Assembly: GCA_964035575.1 (NCBI GenBank)
Contig: OZ037894.1
Location: forward strand, 868,001-932,000
Direction of reading: 5' to 3'
Origin: Rhynchopus sp. YZ270_cl-10
Taxonomy: Eukaryota > Euglenozoa > Diplonemea > Diplonemida > Diplonemidae
DNA length: 64,000 bases
Notes under the pieces: generated by a model
What the model was told of the DNA's origin: nothing
The model's database searches: none
What the model saw: the letters and a program-made list of their open reading frames with translations, nothing else
Program-made: the position numbers and the translations under genes
Shown here: piece after piece, positions 1 through 9,669 of the stretch
How the letters are laid out: every line of letters starts with the position of its first letter
Position numbering within the stretch: the first letter of the stretch is position 1

Positions 1-2
1 CG

Positions 3-797
3 GGTTTGGTCAATGTCACGCACATTGGTTCACACTTTGCTGCGGAATGCAGAAGCCTGAGAACACTGGACCTCTCGAGATGGACCAATGTCACGGAAAT
101 TGACGACTCGTTCCTTTCGAACTGCGTGGGGTTGACAGACATCGATGTGTCGGGGTTCGGCAACGTCACACACATCAAGGACTTCTTTGTCTACCACTGC
201 CGTGAGCTGCTGAGGCTGGATCTGTCTGCGATGTGCAGGGTCACGGAGGTGGGGAGTTTCTTCGTTGCTGAGTCCAGGTCGTTGAAAACGATTGAGTTGG
301 CAGCGTTGAGACACGTCACGTGCATTGGGAAGAACTTTCTCTCTGCCAGCACCGTCACCACAGTAGATTTGTCCACCTGGCGCAGTGTTGAGTACGTGAA
401 GGTCGACTTCCTATACAACTGCAGGGAAGTGACGACACTCGATATCTCAGGTTTCCATAAAGTGATGCACATCACCGGCTCCTTCCTCCATAACTGCTGG
501 GCGCTGAGTGCGCTAGACCTGTCCGCACTGAGCAACGTCACCCGCATCGACGACGGCTTCCTGTACAGCTGCAAGGGGCTGACAAGCCTCGATTTGTCGC
601 CACTCAGCAAGGTTGGAAAAGCGAACTTTTCATTCCTCCGCAACTGCGTGAAGTTGAGAAGGATCGACATCTCTGGGTGCAGAAGCGCTGTTGCAAATAA
701 AGTATGCAAGATGCACGAAGGACGCGATGTCGTGATCCTCAAGGACGGCGTTCAGGTGGGGGCACGGTCCTGGCAGAAGACCTGCAGTTGTTCCTGA
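3..797 (+). CDS. LRR protein, 3' part (5' end outside window)
   Basis: The reading frame is open from the window edge, so the start is not visible; the TTG at 6 is only the first possible near-cognate codon and is not a credible start. The protein is built of about eight leucine-rich repeats with a 25-residue period of the form LxxLDLSxxxxVTxIxxxFLxxC, a BspA-like pattern. It ends in IDISGC, then VVILKDGV, then SWQKTCSCS and TGA. The same C-terminal block closes the next gene, so the two are paralogues. LRR arrays of this type usually bind proteins or ligands; no function can be assigned here. No membrane segment is seen in the visible part, and the terminal Cys residues could be lipidation sites (inference). 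Confidence 0.85.
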   Translation, partial: GLVNVTHIGSHFAAECRSLRTLDLSRWTNVTEIDDSFLSNCVGLTDIDVSGFGNVTHIKDFFVYHCRELLRLDLSAMCRVTEVGSFFVAESRSLKTIELAALRHVTCIGKNFLSASTVTTVDLSTWRSVEYVKVDFLYNCREVTTLDISGFHKVMHITGSFLHNCWALSALDLSALSNVTRIDDGFLYSCKGLTSLDLSPLSKVGKANFSFLRNCVKLRRIDISGCRSAVANKVCKMHEGRDVVILKDGVQVGARSWQKTCSCS

Positions 798-1333
798 CAC
801 TTCTCTCTCAACACAAAAATGTGTTTGGAAACCAGCAAAAAGATAGAGCCACCAACGAGATCCCTGCAGAGTATTTCCCCCTGCATTCCCTTTCACTTTG
901 CGCCAAATCAGATCTGACACCTATTTGACAAAAATAAAATGGGGGAAAATACTTACCAGCTTTCCCAGAGGAATGTTGTTAAGAGATCAAATGGCGGTTA
1001 TATTGTATGGGGGAGGGGGTTATTTTTTCATCCGCAGAGCAGCAGTGCCTGCATCCGGTGTCTAGTGAGGCGTTTGCACTTTGAACTGATTTCTTACTAT
1101 GGCAGTCTTTCAAAGTGCCTTTCCCCATTCATGTTGCAAGAGGTGAATGTTGAAACGTTTGAATAGGCTCGGTTAAAAAACAAGAAAGCAAACAAAAACA
1201 AACTTGGTCGAGAAGAGGATAGCGAATGTCCTAATCTCCAAAACAGTGAAAGAGCCCCGTCGCCCTGTTGCACATTCCTTCGTACAACCACCTTGTCAAC
1301 CCTCCCGCCCAGCACTTACACAAATACACACAC
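798..1333. other. Intergenic region between LRR paralogues
   Basis: No credible gene. At about 1043-1086 there is a block (TGCCTGCATCC, then GTGAGGCGTTTGCACTTT) that recurs in variant form at 7450-7490 and 7798-7832. A CT-rich tract ending in AG lies at 1299-1312, a possible alternative trans-splice acceptor for the next gene. Confidence 0.6.
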
Positions 1334-1353
1334 CCTCACAGTACAGACCACAC
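1334..1353 (+). promoter_or_regulatory. Probable SL trans-splice acceptor shared with the gene at 2981
   Basis: The block CCTCACAGTACAGACCACAC is identical at 2937-2956, each time about 20-25 nt before the ATG of a gene with the same N-terminal module. The AG at 1340-1341 after a C/T-rich tract would leave a 5' UTR of about 31 nt. The acceptor role is inferred from the SL sequence found elsewhere in the window. Confidence 0.5.
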
Positions 1354-1372
1354 ATTTCTTTCCCTTTTAAAA

Positions 1373-2737
1373 ATGCCTCTTTTAAAGGTGGTGGGCGACC
1401 AGGAGGCGATGTCGCTTGCACCGCATAACCCTTTTAGTTGGCAGGTTTCGCCTGGTAGGCCGTTGGACGAACCACGGCAGATGGCGTATTTGGTGTCCTC
1501 TTTGGGGCTTGCTTCGAGGGGGTGTATAGAGCTGCGTCTTCATCGAGGGACGAACCGGCAACAGCCTGCAGAAGAGCTGGACATCAGCGCTACCCCGGAG
1601 GTGAACAACCTGCACGCCAACGACTATGTGTATGTGATGTGCGGTGCCTCGCAGGATGGGTCATCGCCACAGGACTTTGCGGCACCAAAAATGGACCTGT
1701 CGGTGCAGTCGTTGGACGGAAGCACGTATGTGATCGATGTGGGAGTGGATGACACAACAGAAGACGTGCGGCGGAAGGTGGCGTCTGCAGCTGGGTTGTC
1801 TGAAGACAGCTTTGAGATGAGTGTCGGAGGGAGTGGCGTAGGAGAGGACATCGCCATCACGCAGCTGAGTGCTGGGGACACGATTTTTCTGACACCGTCG
1901 ATGACGTACGAAGCCAGAGCAATGCTGCGTGATTTGGGTGAGACAAACCTTACAGAAGGGAGACTGATGTGCGTGAGCGATCCTGAGGTGGCGCGTTTGT
2001 TTCTGCTGGCAGGGGGGGTGACACGGATTCCAAAGTTTTTCCTTCAGAGTAGCAGAACGCTCACCAGACTTGACCTCAGTGCAGTGTCGGTTGTGAAGGA
2101 GGTTGGGCACCACTTTCTTGCTAGTTGCGACTCTTTGACGGCTCTCGATGTGTCGGGTTTCGTCAATGTCACGCACATTGCAGAAGGTTTCCTTTTTGGC
2201 TGCTTATCGTTGAGGACGCTGGATTTGTCACGGCTGACCAATGTCACGCACGTTGGTGAACGGTTCCTACTCAGCTGCCGAGGACTGTTGGCACTCGATT
2301 TGTCCGGGTTCAGCAAGGTCACGTGCATTGAGGATGTATTCCTAAGCGACTGCACAGGACTGAGCCGTCTGGATTTGTCTGCATTGGTGAACGTCAGGCG
2401 CATCGGCGAGTACTTTCTTTCCTACTGCACAACGTTGACCTGCGTCGATCTGTCGGGGTTGAGTGGCGTCACACACATCAGGTCCCAGTTCCTGTTGAAC
2501 TGCAAAGGGTTGACAAGCATCAATTTGCCTCCGTTACGCAATGTCACAACGCTTGAGAAGGGGTTTCTGGACCAGTGCACGGGGCTGACAAGGATCGACA
2601 TCTCTGGGTGCAGCAGCGCTGTTGAAGAGGCAGTATGCAAGAAGTACAAAGGGCGCAAAGGACAACACGTCGTGATCCTCAAGGACGGCGTTCGGGTGGT
2701 GGCACCGTCCTGGCAGAAGACCTGCAGTTGTTCCTGA
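1373..2737 (+). CDS. N-terminal module + ubiquitin-like + LRR protein
   Basis: 454 residues from the ATG at 1373. This start is chosen over the upstream TTG at 1268 because the paralogue at 2981 starts at the same MPLLKVVGDQEA context. Residues 1-100 form a module of unknown function shared with the next gene. Residues about 107-178 look like a ubiquitin-like beta-grasp domain (starts MDLSVQSLDG, with DTTEDVRRKVA and LSAGDTIFL). About 190-200 starts a set of seven full 25-residue LRRs plus partial ones (LDLS, VTHI, FL..C). The tail is VVILKDGV then SWQKTCSCS. The UBL lacks a terminal GG, so it is more likely an interaction domain than a cleaved modifier. The same UBL-LRR order is found in the gene at 42390 that is broken by retrotransposons. 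Function unknown; probably a multigene family. Confidence 0.85.
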   Translation: MPLLKVVGDQEAMSLAPHNPFSWQVSPGRPLDEPRQMAYLVSSLGLASRGCIELRLHRGTNRQQPAEELDISATPEVNNLHANDYVYVMCGASQDGSSPQDFAAPKMDLSVQSLDGSTYVIDVGVDDTTEDVRRKVASAAGLSEDSFEMSVGGSGVGEDIAITQLSAGDTIFLTPSMTYEARAMLRDLGETNLTEGRLMCVSDPEVARLFLLAGGVTRIPKFFLQSSRTLTRLDLSAVSVVKEVGHHFLASCDSLTALDVSGFVNVTHIAEGFLFGCLSLRTLDLSRLTNVTHVGERFLLSCRGLLALDLSGFSKVTCIEDVFLSDCTGLSRLDLSALVNVRRIGEYFLSYCTTLTCVDLSGLSGVTHIRSQFLLNCKGLTSINLPPLRNVTTLEKGFLDQCTGLTRIDISGCSSAVEEAVCKKYKGRKGQHVVILKDGVRVVAPSWQKTCSCS

Positions 2738-2936
2738 AGGTTTCTTGGAATTTAATTCTCGCGCCACGACACCGTACAACAGGGGTGCCAAATGCACCCT
2801 TTTGAACGCCACAATCAGCGTTTTTTTTTTTTCGAGGGTTGAGTGTAATCCCCCCCTCCCCAACCTCACGACCCTTTAACCCTAAAACCCGAAAACACCC
2901 CATTTTTTTTGATAACATTGTTCTCCCTCAACACTC
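2738..2936. other. Short intergenic region
   Basis: 199 bases with homopolymer T, C-rich and A-rich tracts. No gene seen. The pyrimidine-rich stretch at 2849-2940 probably guides trans-splicing of the next gene. Confidence 0.5.
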
Positions 2937-2956
2937 CCTCACAGTACAGACCACAC
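2937..2956 (+). promoter_or_regulatory. Probable SL trans-splice acceptor
   Basis: Identical 20-bp block to 1334-1353. The AG at 2943-2944 follows CAACACTCCCTCAC and would give a 5' UTR of about 36 nt for the ATG at 2981. Confidence 0.5.
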
Positions 2957-2980
2957 TTTTCTTTCCAATCCTTTTTGAAA

Positions 2981-4303
2981 ATGCCGCTTTTACTAAAGGT
3001 GGTGGGCGACCAGGAGGCGCTGTCGCTTGCACCGCAGAACCCTTTTAATTGGCAGGTTTCGCCTGACATGCCGTTGGACGAACCACGGCAGATGGCGTAT
3101 TTGGTGTCCTCTTTGGGGCTTGCTTCGAGGGGGTATGTGGGTGGGCTGCCGCCAGACCTGCGTCTTCATCGAGGAATGAACCGGCACCAGCCTGCAGAAG
3201 AGCTGGACATCAGCGCTACCCCGGAGGTGAACAACCTGCACGCCAACGACTATGTGTACGTGGTGTACGACGGTGCCTCACAGGAAGGGTCGTTACTGCA
3301 GGACGCTGAAGACGAAGGGGGTGCCTTCCACCCACGCCCCTCAACCCTCCCTGCCCCAGGAAGCCATGCGTTCGGTTCCCGTCGAAACCCCAACCTCCCA
3401 CAGCAGCAAGGCCAAATCGACGCCCTCTCCCGCCGCCTTCAGGAAACTGAAAGCGAGAACACCGACCTCAGACGGCAGGTTCTGCAGCTCGCAGACGAGG
3501 TGCGGGCACGGAACCAACTTGCCACACCGCATGCCTCACGGTTTTCCAATGCTTCACCGGCACCTTCCGAACCGTCGCCACAACGCCCTTTGTTAGGAAC
3601 ACCTGCTGCGGGAGAGGAGGCGAGGCAGTTGCAGCAGACGCTCAACGCAACGAGAGCGGAGCTGCAGGACAAGACACTGCGGTTGGAGACGTTAGAGGCG
3701 TGGAAGGCGCAGCACGACTGTTCGGTGGCGCAGAAGAAGCCCTCTGACCTTCGCACCGACATCAACGAAATGCGCAACACCCTCCGCGGCGTTGCCTCGG
3801 AACGCGAGCGGGCCAAAGAAGAGCTGCAACGCAAACGCAGCCACATCGAAGGCGAATACCACGTCCAGACCGCCCGCGCCACCACCCTAGTGGACGATGC
3901 GAACGCCATGGGGGGCGCACACCTCATGCCCATGCCCTACTATCTCGACCCCTACAAAGCCCCCGCTTCGACCTACAACAACACCAGCCCCGAGGGAACG
4001 GTGTGCAAGCTGCGTGTCCAGACCATGGCAGGAGACGGCAGTGTGGTGCGCAGGATGTACTCAAGTCTGACCCGCGATGGGCACCACGCTATCCTGCTCG
4101 CCTCCCTCGAAGGCGTGGTCACCGACGAAATCGCAGCAGCGGACCTAGTCAAGGCGGGGGTAGGCTACAATAGGCCCAACCTCCTCTTCCTCGCGACACA
4201 GCAGCACCGTTGGGTGCTTGAGTTGGAGACGAAAGACAGGGCGAAATGGCTGGACTGGCTGATCCAGACAAACCCGGCGTTGGCAGCGCAAAGTGCGGCA
4301 TAA
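2981..4303 (+). CDS. N-terminal module + coiled coil + PH-like domain protein
   Basis: 440 residues from the ATG at 2981 (context GAAAATGCCG). Residues 1-105 are a close copy of the N-terminal module of the LRR protein at 1373 (QNPFNWQVSP, DEPRQMAYLVSSLGLASRG, ISATPEVNNLHANDYVYV). After that the proteins are unrelated: a Pro/Ser-rich linker, then about 145-320 rich in Glu, Arg, Gln and Leu with heptad character (QGQIDALSRRLQETE; ARQLQQTLNATRAELQDK; ASERERAKEELQRKR), a coiled coil. The C-terminal 110 residues look like a pleckstrin-homology-like domain: CKLRVQTM, then strands, ending in the amphipathic helix ETKDRAKWLDWLIQTNP typical of PH domains. It may be a membrane-associated scaffold (inference). 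The shared head with two different bodies indicates domain shuffling or partial duplication. Confidence 0.8.
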   Translation: MPLLLKVVGDQEALSLAPQNPFNWQVSPDMPLDEPRQMAYLVSSLGLASRGYVGGLPPDLRLHRGMNRHQPAEELDISATPEVNNLHANDYVYVVYDGASQEGSLLQDAEDEGGAFHPRPSTLPAPGSHAFGSRRNPNLPQQQGQIDALSRRLQETESENTDLRRQVLQLADEVRARNQLATPHASRFSNASPAPSEPSPQRPLLGTPAAGEEARQLQQTLNATRAELQDKTLRLETLEAWKAQHDCSVAQKKPSDLRTDINEMRNTLRGVASERERAKEELQRKRSHIEGEYHVQTARATTLVDDANAMGGAHLMPMPYYLDPYKAPASTYNNTSPEGTVCKLRVQTMAGDGSVVRRMYSSLTRDGHHAILLASLEGVVTDEIAAADLVKAGVGYNRPNLLFLATQQHRWVLELETKDRAKWLDWLIQTNPALAAQSAA

Positions 4304-4622
4304 AAAAAAAGACAACAAAAGCCTAGAACAACTGATAGATACAATGTGTTATTATAAAGAAGAGTCTTCCCCCATTTTAGATCCCAACCGGACCCTACAA
4401 GATTCGCCTCTCTGTGTTTGCAATGATCCTTTCATCCATCTAATAAGTGAAAGCGGGAGTTGTCACATATCAGATCTAAACCGCGAAGTAGAGGCTGGGG
4501 TGTGCACCACCAGCCGGTTTTACCAAGGTTACACTGTTCATGAGGTCTTTTGTATTTTAAGTCAACTTCAGATAGTGTAAGACAACCCCAACAGAATACA
4601 CCTTTGTTTTTCACAAAACACA
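4304..4622. other. Intergenic region with trans-splice acceptor
   Basis: No gene. The AG at 4593-4594 (CCCCAACAG) is the best trans-splice acceptor for the next gene, 28 nt before its ATG, although its pyrimidine tract is weak. Confidence 0.45.
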
Positions 4623-6809
4623 ATGGGAGACAATGAGGAGGAGATGGAGGGGGAACTTGACGAACAGGTCGAAGCGCTGCCCGAGCTCTGGAAGTATCTC
4701 TGCCCTGCACAGGAGGAAGGCCGCCCTGCTACCGGGCCCTTGGTCGGCAAGGTCGTGAAATTCCTGAACGACAAGGAGGAGGAGGAGCTGCTGGAGGAGA
4801 TGGGGCGCATGAACCCTGCTACCGGGCCCTTGGTCGGCAAGGTCGTGAAATTCCTGAACGACAAGGAGGAGGAGGAGCTGCTGGAGGAGATGGGGCGCAT
4901 GAACCCTGCTACCGGGCAGAGTCTGCTGATGTGGGCTGTGCTGCAGCAGAAGTTCCTCCTCGTTGAGTGGCTGCTCAAACGCGCCAAACGCACTGCCTTC
5001 GTCTTCTCCGACGTTGAAAAGGAAGTAACCATTTATGACAAATTCGTTGAAAAACGGAAGGAACGTGAACAAGAAGAGAAAGACCGTCTCGAAGCAATCA
5101 AAGCCGGCGACATCGACCCTGAAGAGGAAGACCCAGACAAGGAGCCCCCTGCTGCCATACACACCTTGGTGAAGGCGGACCTTGGCGATGAGGAGGGGAT
5201 CGACGAATTCAAGATCCACAGAATAGGCGAGCTGGGGCTGTACCAGGGGATGCGGAATGCATCTAACCGCACGAAGACTGGGCTGGGAAAGTCTTTGTTC
5301 GTCAACGGCGATGCCTACATCGGGGAGTACAGAGACAACAAACGGCACGGCATCGGCTGCTATTGGTGGGAGGCCACCGGAGAGATCTACGTCGGCGAAT
5401 GGCGTAACAACCAACGCAATGGAAACGGCCGCATGGTCTATCAAGACGGTGGCCGCTACTACGGCACCTGGCGTCACAACGAACGCGTTGGAAACGGGAG
5501 GTACACTTACCCCACAGGAGACACCTACTCGGGCACCTGGAACAACGGTGTCAAACACGGCAGTGGAACCTACACAGTCGCAGCGGACAGCAGCCAGCTG
5601 ATCGGCACCTTCGAAGAAGGCAACTTCAACACCGGGGAGTGGCGTCTTGCAGGGGGGTCACGCTACTACGGTGTGTTCAAAGACTTCAAGCCGGTGGGGA
5701 GAGGGATCTTCTTCCATAAGCATGGGCAAGAAGGTGCCTATGCGCAGGATGGTGAGTACATCGACGGTGTGTGGGTGTCCTCCAACGTGCGTTCCGTGTG
5801 CGATCAGTCGCCAACATTGGACATCACTGCCCAAGGTAACGTGTTAAAGCTGACCTGCGCAGCGCATCTGAACATCAAAATCTTGGTGTTGGTTCAGGTC
5901 GCGAACTTCCCCCCCTTTGAGCAGTGGTTGGCCTCGGTTGGGGACCCGAATGTATTGGGGAGGGGGTTCACCTTGACGAAGCTGGAGGTGCGTGCGGTCG
6001 ACTGGGAGCGAGGTGGGAAGGCGCTGAAAAGCGTCTCCATTGGCGTGGCGGCTGTCGATGCGAAGGGAGAGCGGTGGGCGCAGGTGGGCTTCCCTGACCC
6101 GGACACTCTGGTCTTCACGAAGAAGTCGACCTTTTTGGTACCAGTTCTGACACACATGGGGGAGGAGCGGATGATCCATTTGAAACAACCGCTTATGTCT
6201 GTAGCGGATACACAGGCCGCCACTCTCCTCGAAGTACAACAGCTGCCGAGTGGCGAGGTCCGGTCACGCCATGTAGACACACTGCGCAAGCTTGGGTTGT
6301 GCATCGAAGCACAGTCTCTCGTCGACGTCTCGAAGCTTTGTGCAGCAAACGGCGGGCAAGGCACAGTGACACACCCCATAGAATGCGACGCCCGTCACCG
6401 CGTACTCTACTTCTGCCAAGAGGTCACAAAGGACTACTGGAACACCCTGGAGGAGCGTATCGCTGAGGCAAACGGGAAGCGCTCCTTACAGTCGCTCCAC
6501 GCCTGCCACCCAAAGCACTTCATCCAGAACTGTGCATGTGCCGCGTCCATTGCGGGGGCACACCTGGTGCAGTCGCTCAAGCCAACTAAGGTGCTTCCGT
6601 CTAAGACCTGGGCACCGATGCGTCCACCTACACCACCACCGCCGGTCGCAGAGCCACGTCCCCAGGTATGTTTGGTAATGAGTTGAGAAAGTCAAGATGA
6701 AATAAAACAAAAATAATCATGAAAAAAATCAAAAAAATGAATACAGCTGACCGAAGCACCGCCAGAAGACATTCCACCACCAGAGCCGGTTCGTGAGGAG
6801 GAGGACTAA
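4623..6809 (+). CDS. Ankyrin/MORN-repeat protein, two exons
   Basis: Exons 4623-6665 and 6747-6809 joined by an 81-nt GT-AG intron give about 701 residues; exon 2 ends LTEAPPEDIPPPEPVREEED. Residues 34-93 hold an exact 30-residue tandem duplication (PLVGKVVKFLNDKEEEELL). Next comes one ankyrin-like unit (GQSLLMWAVLQQKFLLVEWL), an acidic/charged helix about 137-185, then at least five MORN repeats about 229-385 (YIGEYRDNKRHGIG; YVGEWRNNQRNGNGRMVY; YYGTWRHNERVGNGRYTY; YSGTWNNGVKHGSGTY). The remaining 300 residues are not recognised and end Pro-rich. MORN repeats commonly occur in cytoskeletal, flagellar and membrane-contact proteins, so a flagellar or cytoskeletal scaffold role is plausible but inferred. 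If the intron is retained, the protein ends at the TGA at 6684-6686 instead. Confidence 0.85.
4724..4903 (+). repeat. Exact 90-bp tandem duplication inside the MORN gene
   Basis: Two copies with a 90-bp period (4724-4813, 4814-4903) that look identical by eye, followed by the first bases of a third (CCCTGCTACCGGGC at 4904). In frame, it adds 30 residues. The identity indicates a recent duplication or gene conversion, or an allelic variant. Confidence 0.9.
6666..6746 (+). other. Cis-spliced GT-AG intron (81 nt)
   Basis: The reading frame meets an in-frame TGA at 6684 just after CAG|GTATGT. The AT-rich stretch ends in ATACAG at 6746, after which the same phase resumes with CTGACCGAAGCACC, encoding an acidic, Pro-rich tail that fits the sequence before it. 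The drop to about 20% GC between two GC-rich flanks supports an intron. Phase 0. Confidence 0.8.
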
Positions 6810-7845
6810 AGCGAGAGTGCAACGCAGGAATTGTCTCACACAATACCCATCCCAGTTTTTTAAATGTTAAATTTTTGGAAAGTGTCATCTGTGTAGTCAA
6901 AATACCACAAAAAAAGGGCGAAAAACAGAGACATTTTTTGTAAACACTTTCTCCCCATTTGATTTTCAGATTTGTTTTCAGTTCACAGAGACCCACACCT
7001 GCACTGTCATAATTCCTTTTGAGGTGACTAAGCATGAGAGGCTTAGGGCCATTAAAATTGTTTTCTAGACCTGCATCCAATGTGTATGTGTAGGTAATTG
7101 TAAAGGAAGGATGTTAAAAAGGAAGTGTCCAAATTATTCCCTTTCTATTGGGTTTTTCCAAACCCATTTTTACAAAAAAAGACAGTGGAGATTGCACAAC
7201 TGTGGCAACACAACCGAGGCAACTACACTACTCCAACAATTTATCAAAAAAAATAATTTTGTTTCAAATGCTGTCATTGCATCATACAAACGCACGTCAA
7301 AAAAAAAAAACAAAACAAAACAAGAATAAAAAAGTATACATCGATACTCCACCCTGGTGAGAGTTAAGCCCCCTTTATTTTCATTATTTTTTTTTGTTTT
7401 TTTTTTAGTTCATCTGTATCTGCCCCTTGAGCGAGACTCAATATTTTAGTGCCTGCGTCCGCCGATGCACGGTGAGGTGTTTGCACTTTCAACTTCTCTC
7501 TATTCATTCCCCAAGTTTTTTTCCCTTTCACACAGAGGTTAAAAGGGGAAGGGAAACAGGATGAAAACAGGATCCACTATTTTTCCTAACATATTTCTCA
7601 CAAAAAAAAATGAGGATAAAAAAAAGTGTTCTTAAAATGTGATGACCAAATCTATAAAAGCAACTGGATAAAGAGAGTCCATGGGACAGGGGGAGTACTT
7701 ACACTACACAACACAGTATCAAAAAAGCACAAATAAATACCACAAAAAATACGACACCTCCCCCGCTCCTCCATCTTTCTGTTTTTCTTCTCCCTCCTAA
7801 TGCCTGTGTCCAGTGTGGTGAGGCGTTTGCAATTTTAACGCTCTT
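6810..7845. other. Intergenic region with dispersed repeats
   Basis: No gene. 7018-7050 (GGTGACTAAGCA, then GAGAGGCTTAGG) recurs at 35578-35605. 7185-7257 (GTGGAGATTGCACAACTGT and CTACTCCAACAATTTATC) recurs at 37025-37077. 7450-7490 and 7798-7832 are two versions of the block also seen at 1043-1086. The rest is homopolymer-rich. Confidence 0.6.
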
Positions 7846-7867
7846 TTGAAAAATTTCTCCCTTTTAG
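7846..7867 (+). promoter_or_regulatory. Probable SL trans-splice acceptor of the lipoate ligase gene
   Basis: A T/C-rich run, TTTCTCCCTTTTAG, ends at 7867, 137 nt before the ATG at 8004. A second candidate is the AG at 7920-7921 after a C-rich tract. Inferred from the SL context. Confidence 0.4.
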
Positions 7868-8003
7868 CATTACCTTCCACAAAACCACCAACCCCACCCA
7901 CACCCAACCCTCCATCGATAGGCGTTGGGAAAACACTACCATTTTTTTTTTTTTGTACCAAAAACGGTGATTCTCTTGTGGGCCATCTTATTTTTCTTTC
8001 AAA

Positions 8004-9047
8004 ATGAAGGCCCGCTTTTATCGTTCCTTTTTGACGAACCCTTTTAAGAACCTTGCGTTTGAGGAGCGTCTGATGAAACAGTCGGAACGGCGCCCGAGAG
8101 AGACCGAAGTTCAGGCCGCCGAGCGTGCTGCGGCACATGGCGTCAAGCTGCTGACGTACCTCAACGACCCCTGCATTGTGATTGGGCGCTACCAGAATGA
8201 GTATCAAGAGTGCAACCTGGCCACGCTTGCGGAGAAGGACATCACCTTGGTACGGCGACGCTCTGGTGGTGGAGCCGTCTATCATGACGCAGGATGTATG
8301 TGTTTTTCGATTGTCACCCCACGCGATTTGTACCGCCCACAACGCTCTGCTGAAGTCGTCAAACGAGCCCTCAACGCAGTAGGAGTACACAACGTCACCA
8401 TCGGCCCGCGGCATGACCTCTGGATTGACGAAAAAAAAATCTGCGGATCGGCCTTTCGTATCACCAATGAGGTGTGCTACCACCATGGTACGCTTCTGCT
8501 TGATTCGGATTTATCTGCGTTGGGGTCCGCCCTGCGTGCGCCACCTTCTTTGATAGAACGGATGGAATGTAAATCGGTTGCCTCTGTTCGATCCCCGGTT
8601 ATTAATATTGGAGATCGGTATCCAATAAGCAGAAATTCGCGAAACGAAATACACTCCGCAATCGCAGCAGAAATGATGCAAGAATATTTTGTCAAAGATG
8701 GCATCACACCTTTAGAAGAGCTGCACTGTGACGTCACCGAAGCCTCCCTTCTTGAATCTGATGCATTAGAAGTTGCAGCGCTGGAGGACCTGGTGCACAA
8801 TGGAGCCCCCAGGGTGCTTTTTACTTTGGATGTGAAGAAAGGGGGGGAGGGGAAGGAGGAGGAGGAGGTGCTCATTACGTCGCACCGTGGACACATTAAG
8901 AGTGTGCACGTGGACGGGGTGGAAGGTGGCGAATTAGAGAACTATTTGATAGGGGTCCCCTTCAATGTGAAAGCCATCGCTGCAGCCCTGCAAGGATGTG
9001 GGGAAGGGGAGAGGTTGGTCGCAGAAATGCGTGAGGTGGGGTTTTGA
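8004..9047 (+). CDS. Lipoate-protein ligase A family (LplA/LIPT1-like)
   Basis: 347 residues. The protein attaches or transfers lipoyl groups to the E2 subunits of 2-oxoacid dehydrogenases and to glycine-cleavage H protein, normally in the mitochondrion. Family marks visible: NLAFEERLMK near the start; CIVIGRYQNEYQECN 57-71; the lipoyl-AMP binding loop RRRSGGGAVYHD 84-95; the catalytic lysine K145 in KKICGSAFR; and HHGTLLLDSDL 160-170. The region after 200 should be the C-terminal accessory domain (SRNEIHSAIAAEMM; ending EMREVGF). Residues 26-46 are a short charged insert. The basic start MKARFYRSFLTNPFK could be a short mitochondrial targeting signal (inference). Length matches full-size ligases with the accessory domain; whether it activates free lipoate or only transfers it cannot be told from sequence. 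Confidence 0.92.
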   Translation: MKARFYRSFLTNPFKNLAFEERLMKQSERRPRETEVQAAERAAAHGVKLLTYLNDPCIVIGRYQNEYQECNLATLAEKDITLVRRRSGGGAVYHDAGCMCFSIVTPRDLYRPQRSAEVVKRALNAVGVHNVTIGPRHDLWIDEKKICGSAFRITNEVCYHHGTLLLDSDLSALGSALRAPPSLIERMECKSVASVRSPVINIGDRYPISRNSRNEIHSAIAAEMMQEYFVKDGITPLEELHCDVTEASLLESDALEVAALEDLVHNGAPRVLFTLDVKKGGEGKEEEEVLITSHRGHIKSVHVDGVEGGELENYLIGVPFNVKAIAAALQGCGEGERLVAEMREVGF

Positions 9048-9669
9048 GAGTGAGTTTTGTCCCTTTTTTTTTTTTGGTAAAACAACTTGTTGTCAATTCT
9101 AAAAAGATTGGAGGCAGGGCGATGCAGGGCAAACAAAACGGATTGAAAAAAAAAACATATAGTTGGTGCTCCAGGGGGGGTCGATATTGACAGGTCGCTG
9201 ACAGGTCGTTGCCATAGGGGAGGGTCATTTTTTAACGGCCCTTAGCGATTTTTTGGTGGGGCACACACACAGACACACAATGGCCCATACGGACCCTCAG
9301 GGTACACGAAGTAACGGGTGGTACATGTGGTATTACATGTAACTTTTGTTACATGTGGTACAGGTGGCGAAATCAGGTAGTGGTACAATGGTTTTGGGGG
9401 TGGTTCTGGGCAGCTTTCGGCGGTGATTTCTGGTAAGACCTAAAAAATCCTCAAAAATCGTTGTGAAAATTATGGTGGGTGGGTTTTGTACATATCGACA
9501 CATGTAACATGATCACATGCACGACGGTGAAGTAAATGACATGTGCCACCTAAAAATGACATGTTCTTAGCAGGTCATTTCACCTGTGGCACATGTCACT
9601 TTACATGTCAAATGACATGTGGCTAACATGTAAAAAAAAGTTACGCGTAAATCACAATGTAAGGGGACA
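9048..9669. other. Intergenic region rich in ACATGT motifs
   Basis: No gene. 9310-9640 is a dense set of TACATGTGG, GACATGTGCCACC and similar palindromic 6-10-mers, a degenerate short-repeat field. It follows the left copy of a 30-bp direct repeat (9182-9211). Confidence 0.5.
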
